From contig JBHIET010000107.1 of the NCBI GenBank assembly GCA_046760785.1, forward strand, positions 1 to 8,567: a DNA stretch of 8,567 bases, written 5' to 3'. Every line of letters starts with the position of its first letter. The stretch's first letter is position 1. Positions 5,481 through 8,567 of the stretch are shown piece after piece. Source of the stretch: JBHIET01 sp046760785 (lineage in GTDB: Bacteria > Chloroflexota > Anaerolineae > B4-G1). Below the pieces are notes generated by a model. That model was not told the DNA's origin, made no database searches, and saw nothing but the letters and a program-made list of their open reading frames with translations. A program made the translations under genes and the position numbers.

Positions 5481-6845
5481 ATGAAACGAGAGCAGATCGT
5501 TCCGAGCATCATCATTGCCGTGGTCGTCATCGTCGTGGCAGCGGCAGGCATCTACTTCGCCACGAACCCGGACGCCTGGCGGCAAGTGTTGGTGCAAATG
5601 GAAATGGCCACACCGAAGGCAGGTGGCCTGACGGCCTCCGGGTTCATCGAGGCCGAGGAGGTCGCCGTCGCGCCGGAGCTAGGAGGGCGCGTGGTCGAGT
5701 TGCTGGTGGACGAGGGAGACGAGGTCGAGGCCGGGCAGGTGCTGGTGCGGCTGGACGGCACACTGTTGGAAGCTCAGATCGGGGCAGCTGAGGCCGGTCT
5801 GGACGTAGCTCAGGCGCAGTTGGATCAGGCGCTGGCAGGGGCCCGCCCGGAGCAGATTCGGCAGGCGAAGGCAGCGCTGGCCCAGGCCGAAGCAGCCCGT
5901 GACGGGGCATATCAGGCCTGGCAGGACTTCATTGCCATCCGCGACAACCCCCAGGAACTGGACGCTCAGATCGCTCAGGCGCGGGCGCAGGTAGCCGCAG
6001 CCGAGGCCGCGTTGGCTCAGGCGACGGCATTGAAGGACGCGGCCGAGATCGCCGACAACAGCTTCCAGGAAGGAATGGAGGCGCTGGAGGAAGCGAGGGA
6101 GGAGTTGGAGCAGATCCCCGAGCCGTTCCGCCCGGCCTTGCCCGGCGTGCCTCTGGATGCGCATCTCATTCCCAACGCCTATTGGAAATCCTGGGTGGGC
6201 GTCAACACGGCTCAGGCCGGGTTGGACGGGGCGCGAGCGGTGCTGAATGACCTATACGCGATGCGAAACAACCCCCAGGAACTGAACGCACAGGTGGACG
6301 CAACCGAAACGCAATACCGGGCTGCCGAGGCCGCCGTCCGGATGGCCCAGGCACAACTGGACGCACTGCGAGCAGGGGCCACGGAGGAGGAAATCGCCAT
6401 CGTCGAGGCGCAGGTCGAACAGGCCCAGGCTTCGCTTCAGGCGCTGCTGGTGCTGGGCGATAAACTGACCATCGTCGCACCCGTGAGCGGGCTGGTCCTG
6501 GAACGCAGCATCCACGAAGGAGAACTGGCCGCACCCGGAGCCACCTTGCTAACACTAGGCGATTTGGACAAGGTGACCCTGACCGTGTACGTACCAGAGG
6601 ACAAGCTGGGGCAGGTGCACATCGGCCAGCAGGTGGAAGTCCGGGTGGACAGCTTCCCAGAGCGCACGTTCACAGGCACCGTAGCCGCCATCGCCCACGA
6701 GGCCGAGTTCACCCCGCGCAACGTCCAAACCCAGGAGGAGCGGGTGAACATGGTCTTTGCCGTGGATGTGGACATCCCCAACCCCGATCACGCGCTCAAG
6801 CCGGGTCTACCTGCCGACGCGGTGATTATCACTGAGGAGCAGTAG
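5481..6845 (+). CDS. HlyD/YbhG-type periplasmic adaptor subunit, membrane-anchored (adaptor 1)
   Basis: A 454-aa membrane-fusion (adaptor) protein of an ABC exporter. One N-terminal membrane helix (about 7-26) anchors it, with the body outside. Domains: first lipoyl half about 51-92 (GGRVVELLVDEGDEVEAGQV), a long Ala/Gln/Glu-rich coiled-coil hairpin about 94-318, second lipoyl half about 319-352 (IVAPVSGLVLERSIHEGE), then a beta-barrel and membrane-proximal domain to the C-terminus with AEFTPRNVQTQEERVN (418-433). E. coli YbhG is about 330 aa and has AEFTPKTVET at the same place; the extra length here lies in the coiled coil. NPQELDAQ (156-163) and NPQELNAQ (264-271), and AGARPEQI (119-126) and AGATEEEI (298-305), lie mirror-like around residue 209, near a Pro-rich tip. 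ATG 5481 follows a GGGAG site. Adaptor 2 follows after 1 bp. No outer-membrane channel gene is in the window. Confidence 0.93.
   Translation: MKREQIVPSIIIAVVVIVVAAAGIYFATNPDAWRQVLVQMEMATPKAGGLTASGFIEAEEVAVAPELGGRVVELLVDEGDEVEAGQVLVRLDGTLLEAQIGAAEAGLDVAQAQLDQALAGARPEQIRQAKAALAQAEAARDGAYQAWQDFIAIRDNPQELDAQIAQARAQVAAAEAALAQATALKDAAEIADNSFQEGMEALEEAREELEQIPEPFRPALPGVPLDAHLIPNAYWKSWVGVNTAQAGLDGARAVLNDLYAMRNNPQELNAQVDATETQYRAAEAAVRMAQAQLDALRAGATEEEIAIVEAQVEQAQASLQALLVLGDKLTIVAPVSGLVLERSIHEGELAAPGATLLTLGDLDKVTLTVYVPEDKLGQVHIGQQVEVRVDSFPERTFTGTVAAIAHEAEFTPRNVQTQEERVNMVFAVDVDIPNPDHALKPGLPADAVIITEEQ
6834..6839 (+). promoter_or_regulatory. Ribosome binding site deciding the adaptor 2 start
   Basis: GAGGAG at 6834-6839, inside the end of adaptor 1, lies 7 nt before ATG 6847. 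This puts the start upstream of the 8-bp repeat array, so the array is translated. A later start at GTG 6901 would give a signal sequence with no positive charge. Confidence 0.7.
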
Positions 6846-6846
6846 A

Positions 6847-8106
6847 ATGAGCGAGTCAGCGAGTCAGCGAGTCAGCGAGAGAGCGAGGGAGCGAGGCGGT
6901 GTGTTGGCGATCTTGGTGTTGCTCGTTTTCCTGTTGATAGGGTGTGGAAACGAGACTGCCGATGGCCCCATCCTCGCCTCCGGCTTCATCGAGGGCGAGG
7001 AAGTGGTCGTGGCGGCGGAGACGTCGGGCCGCATCGCCGAGATGCTAGTGGATCGCGGGGACGAGGTGCAGGCAGGCGACGTGCTGATACGCCTGGACGA
7101 TGCAGTGCTCCAGAGCCAGCGGTTAGAAGCAGAAGCTGGGCTCGCTACCGCCCGTGCCAATCTGGCCCGTGTGCTGGCCGGCGCACGCCCGGAGGAGGTT
7201 TCCGCTGCACGGGCTGCCCTGGCCCAGGCGGAGTTCGAACGAGACGGGGCGGCTCAGGCCGTGATCCACGCCCAGGACGCAATCAGTAACCCCCTCTCAC
7301 TCGACGCTGAGATTGACGGGGCCCGTACCCAGGTGCGCCTGGCCGAACAGAACGTCGAGATGGCGGAGGCGGAACTGGCAGAGGCGGAGTTGAAGCGCAA
7401 CCTCTTCGCCACCCAGGGGGGAGATGTGGAGCGTACCTGGGACCTCCAATTGCAGGCGGCTCAGGCAGCGCTGGTGCAGGCTCAGGCTGAACTGGAAGGA
7501 GCCCAGAAGTACTTCAATGCTCTGTTAACTATACGCGCCAATCCGCTCACCCTCGAGGCTCAACTCCACAGCGCGGAGATGCAATACCGGATTGCCGAGG
7601 CACAAGTAGCCGCAGCGCAGGCGGCGTTGGATGGACTAGAGGCTGGCCCGACCGAGGAAGAGGTCGCAGTGGCCAAGGCCCAGGTGGAACAGGCCGAGGC
7701 TGCCGTGGGTCTGATTGACGCGCAGATCGCCCAACTGACCCTGACTGCCCCGATGGATGGCCTTGTCACCACCCGCAGCGGCCGGACCGGCGAGACCGCG
7801 ACGGCGGGTGCACCGCTGCTCACCATCGCCAACCTGGACGAAGTGACGCTGGTCATCTACATCCCCGAAAACCGCATCGGGCAGGTGCAGGTGGGGCAGC
7901 AGGTGGAGGTGCAGGTGGATTCCTTCCCGGAGCGCACGTTTGTGGGAGAGGTGGCGAGCATCGCGGGTGAGGCGGAGTTCACCCCGCGCAACGTGCAGAC
8001 GCAGGAGGAGCGCGTCAACCTGGTCTTCGCCGTCAAAGTGCGGATCCCCAACCCCGGCCACGCGCTCAAGCCGGGGATGCCCGCCGACGCGACTATACGG
8101 CCTTGA
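6847..8106 (+). CDS. HlyD/YbhG-type adaptor subunit, lipoprotein (adaptor 2)
   Basis: A 419-aa second adaptor. The N-terminus is SESASQRVSERARERGG, encoded by an 8-bp repeat array and supplying basic residues, followed by a hydrophobic stretch (19-32) and a lipobox LIGC with Cys33 as the likely lipidated residue. Then come lipoyl half 1 (about 43-88), a coiled-coil hairpin (about 89-285), lipoyl half 2 (about 287-320, LTAPMDGLVTTRSGRTGE), and a barrel ending MPADATIRP. The C-terminal part is almost the same as in adaptor 1 (DSFPERTF, AEFTPRNVQTQEERVN, HALKPG, PADA), showing tandem duplication, whereas the coiled coils and anchors have diverged. It carries the same mirror motifs: NPLSLDAE (148-155) and NPLTLEAQ (232-239), AGARPEEV (111-118) and AGPTEEEV (266-273). 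It probably forms mixed adaptor rings with adaptor 1 on the same exporter. It is the last gene before the terminator. Confidence 0.92.
   Translation: MSESASQRVSERARERGGVLAILVLLVFLLIGCGNETADGPILASGFIEGEEVVVAAETSGRIAEMLVDRGDEVQAGDVLIRLDDAVLQSQRLEAEAGLATARANLARVLAGARPEEVSAARAALAQAEFERDGAAQAVIHAQDAISNPLSLDAEIDGARTQVRLAEQNVEMAEAELAEAELKRNLFATQGGDVERTWDLQLQAAQAALVQAQAELEGAQKYFNALLTIRANPLTLEAQLHSAEMQYRIAEAQVAAAQAALDGLEAGPTEEEVAVAKAQVEQAEAAVGLIDAQIAQLTLTAPMDGLVTTRSGRTGETATAGAPLLTIANLDEVTLVIYIPENRIGQVQVGQQVEVQVDSFPERTFVGEVASIAGEAEFTPRNVQTQEERVNLVFAVKVRIPNPGHALKPGMPADATIRP
6851..6898 (+). repeat. 8-bp tandem repeat array inside the adaptor 2 start
   Basis: Six head-to-tail octamers of pattern GCGAGNNN: GCGAGTCA three times, then GCGAGAGA, GCGAGGGA and GCGAGGCG. 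The array begins two codons after ATG 6847. The unit is not a multiple of three, so gain or loss of one or two units would shift the frame of the whole lipoprotein, while three units would keep it. The first three units are identical, the state most prone to slippage. Confidence 0.92.
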
Positions 8107-8128
8107 GCAATGAGGGATTGGCCCTACG

Positions 8129-8160
8129 AGAGCCTACTCCGCAAGGGGTAGGCTCTTTTT
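8129..8160 (+). terminator. Rho-independent terminator of the operon
   Basis: A 12-bp stem, AGAGCCTACTCC (8129-8140) with GGGGTAGGCTCT (8145-8156), has one G-T wobble, a GCAA tetraloop (GNRA type) and a T-run at 8156-8160. It lies 22 bp after the adaptor 2 stop. It is a textbook intrinsic terminator and marks the operon end. Confidence 0.92.
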
Positions 8161-8169
8161 CGCGACCGC

Positions 8170-8220
8170 GTCACACCGTAGGTCGGATTTGCTATCCGAC
8201 CGTAATCGGTCGGGTGTGAC
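8170..8220. repeat. Nested hairpin repeat
   Basis: The outer stem is GTCACACC (8170-8177) with GGTGTGAC (8213-8220). The inner stem is GGTCGGAT (8181-8188) with ATCCGACC (8194-8201) and loop TTGCT. A second GGTCGG (8208-8213) can compete for the inner strand. No T-tract follows. It looks like an interspersed palindromic repeat element next to the terminator. Confidence 0.7.
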
Positions 8221-8246
8221 CGTTCGGGCACTTTCAGTCGAGCAGC

Positions 8247-8329
8247 CTGAGTAGCGCGGAGCAACGCGGAGCGCGCTCAGGGCGCTCCCTTCGATACGGC
8301 CTGCACTCCGTTCCGGCCTACTCAGCCTG
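8247..8329. repeat. Inverted CTGAGTAG/CTACTCAG element with inner hairpin
   Basis: CTGAGTAG (8247-8254) and CTACTCAG (8318-8325) are inverted copies bounding about 80 bp. Inside, GGAGCGC (8268-8274) and GCGCTCC (8282-8288) form a 7-bp stem with a 7-nt loop. The right end, CTACTCAGCCTG (8318-8329), is the reverse complement of the 12-mer in the left-flank repeats (21-32, 192-203). It has the size and form of a small palindromic mobile remnant (MITE/REP-like), but I cannot see target-site duplications. Confidence 0.5.
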
Positions 8330-8342
8330 TTTTTCGCACATT

Positions 8343-8361
8343 GCCGCCTGTTCACGGCGGC
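8343..8361. repeat. GCCGCC-TGTTCAC-GGCGGC hairpin
   Basis: A 6-bp stem (8343-8348 with 8356-8361) has the loop TGTTCAC. It is the first of five copies of the core CTGTTYACGGCGG, at 8348, 8442, 8471, 8517 and 8546, and is followed by CGTCGGAGC (8361-8369), which recurs at 8559-8567. Confidence 0.75.
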
Positions 8362-8372
8362 GTCGGAGCGCA

Positions 8373-8436
8373 CCGGCTAAAGCGCCGGCATATCCGCACC
8401 GGCCTGAAGAGCCGGTGCTGGATCGCGTCTTCCAGC
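8373..8436. repeat. Row of three short hairpins
   Basis: CCGGC (8373-8377) pairs with GCCGG (8384-8388). GCACCGGC (8396-8403) pairs with GCCGGTGC (8411-8418), 8 bp with a 7-nt loop. GCTGGA (8417-8422) pairs with TCCAGC (8431-8436), overlapping the previous stem by two bases. None is followed by T residues. This links the preceding repeats to the 75-bp tandem unit. Confidence 0.65.
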
Positions 8437-8567
8437 CCCGCCTGTTCACGGCGGGGCGGCCCACCCAGCCCTGTTCACGGCGGGGCGGCCCACTGGATCG
8501 CGTCTTCCAGCGCCGCCTGTTTACGGCGGGGCGGCCCACCCAGCCCTGTTCACGGCGGCGTCGGAGC
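8418..8567 (+). repeat. 75-bp tandem repeat, two units, reaching the window end
   Basis: Unit 1 is 8418-8492 and unit 2 is 8493-8567, both starting CTGGATCGCGTCTTCCAG. They differ at two positions early on (C to G at 8512, C to T at 8521) and then over the last ten or so bases, where unit 2 switches to CGTCGGAGC as seen at 8361-8369. Each unit itself holds two copies of the 13-mer CTGTTYACGGCGG, 29 bp apart, followed in three of the four cases by GGCGGCCCA. In unit 1 the first copy forms a 7-bp hairpin, CCCCGCC (8436-8442) with GGCGGGG (8450-8456). Probably part of a larger array to the right; no coding sense. Confidence 0.85.

Noticed and set aside
6901..6903. GTG at 6901 as the start of adaptor 2, after the octamer array
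   Set aside because: ATG 6847 has a better ribosome binding site (GAGGAG, 7 nt) and gives a signal sequence with basic residues; the later start would lack any. Kept as an alternative only.
8318..8539. Reverse-strand open frame of 73 codons over the right-hand repeats
   Set aside because: Its product (repeated GRPAVNRR and WKTRSS) is just the translated 75-bp repeat; no ribosome binding site or family match.
8341..8567. CRISPR array
   Set aside because: The repeated parts are adjacent or 29-75 bp apart with near-identical intervening sequence, so there are no unique spacers, and no cas genes are present.

Overview
The window is one multi-gene locus, all on the + strand, encoding a drug- or cation-type ABC exporter of the E. 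coli YbhF/YbhS/YbhR/YbhG kind with its TetR repressor, flanked on both sides by hairpin-rich non-coding repeats. The fairly high GC content, GTG/TTG-tolerant starts, short tandem repeats at gene junctions and families of palindromic intergenic repeats suggest a Chloroflexota (Anaerolineae-like) bacterium. That assignment is inference from style, not from a marker gene.

Layout. Positions 1-220 hold no gene: two copies of a 36-bp direct repeat (1-36, 172-207) enclose two GC-rich hairpins. An ABC ATPase (ATPase 1, 221-1162) follows. After a 187-bp gap containing a near-consensus sigma-70 promoter (1270-1298) and a palindromic operator (1317-1338) comes the main operon: TetR regulator (1350-1976), ABC-2 permease (1980-3101), a small HXXEE membrane protein (3124-3501), ATPase 2 (3515-4459), ATPase 3 (4528-5469), and two HlyD-type adaptors, one membrane-anchored (5481-6845) and one lipoprotein (6847-8106). 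A strong intrinsic terminator (8129-8160) closes it. Positions 8161-8567 contain no convincing gene, only stacked hairpins and a 75-bp tandem repeat that reaches the window end.

How it fits together. ATPase 2 resembles the N-terminal half of YbhF (Walker A with GPDGAGKT, no H-loop histidine) and ATPase 3 the C-terminal half (GPNGAGKT, intact histidine), so the ATPase fused in E. coli seems to be two genes here. These probably pair under the single YbhR/YbhS-like permease. The two adaptors, alike in their C-terminal barrels but anchored differently, would extend the export path outside the membrane. The TetR protein most likely represses its own promoter and so the whole operon. ATPase 1 is a close paralogue of ATPase 3 but lies upstream of the promoter with no permease of its own.

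Most worth a second look: the split, functionally asymmetric YbhF; an 8-bp repeat array inside the start of the lipoprotein adaptor gene that could switch its frame; different short tandem repeats at three consecutive gene junctions; the mirror-symmetric motif pattern in both adaptor coiled coils; and the HXXEE protein inside an exporter operon.
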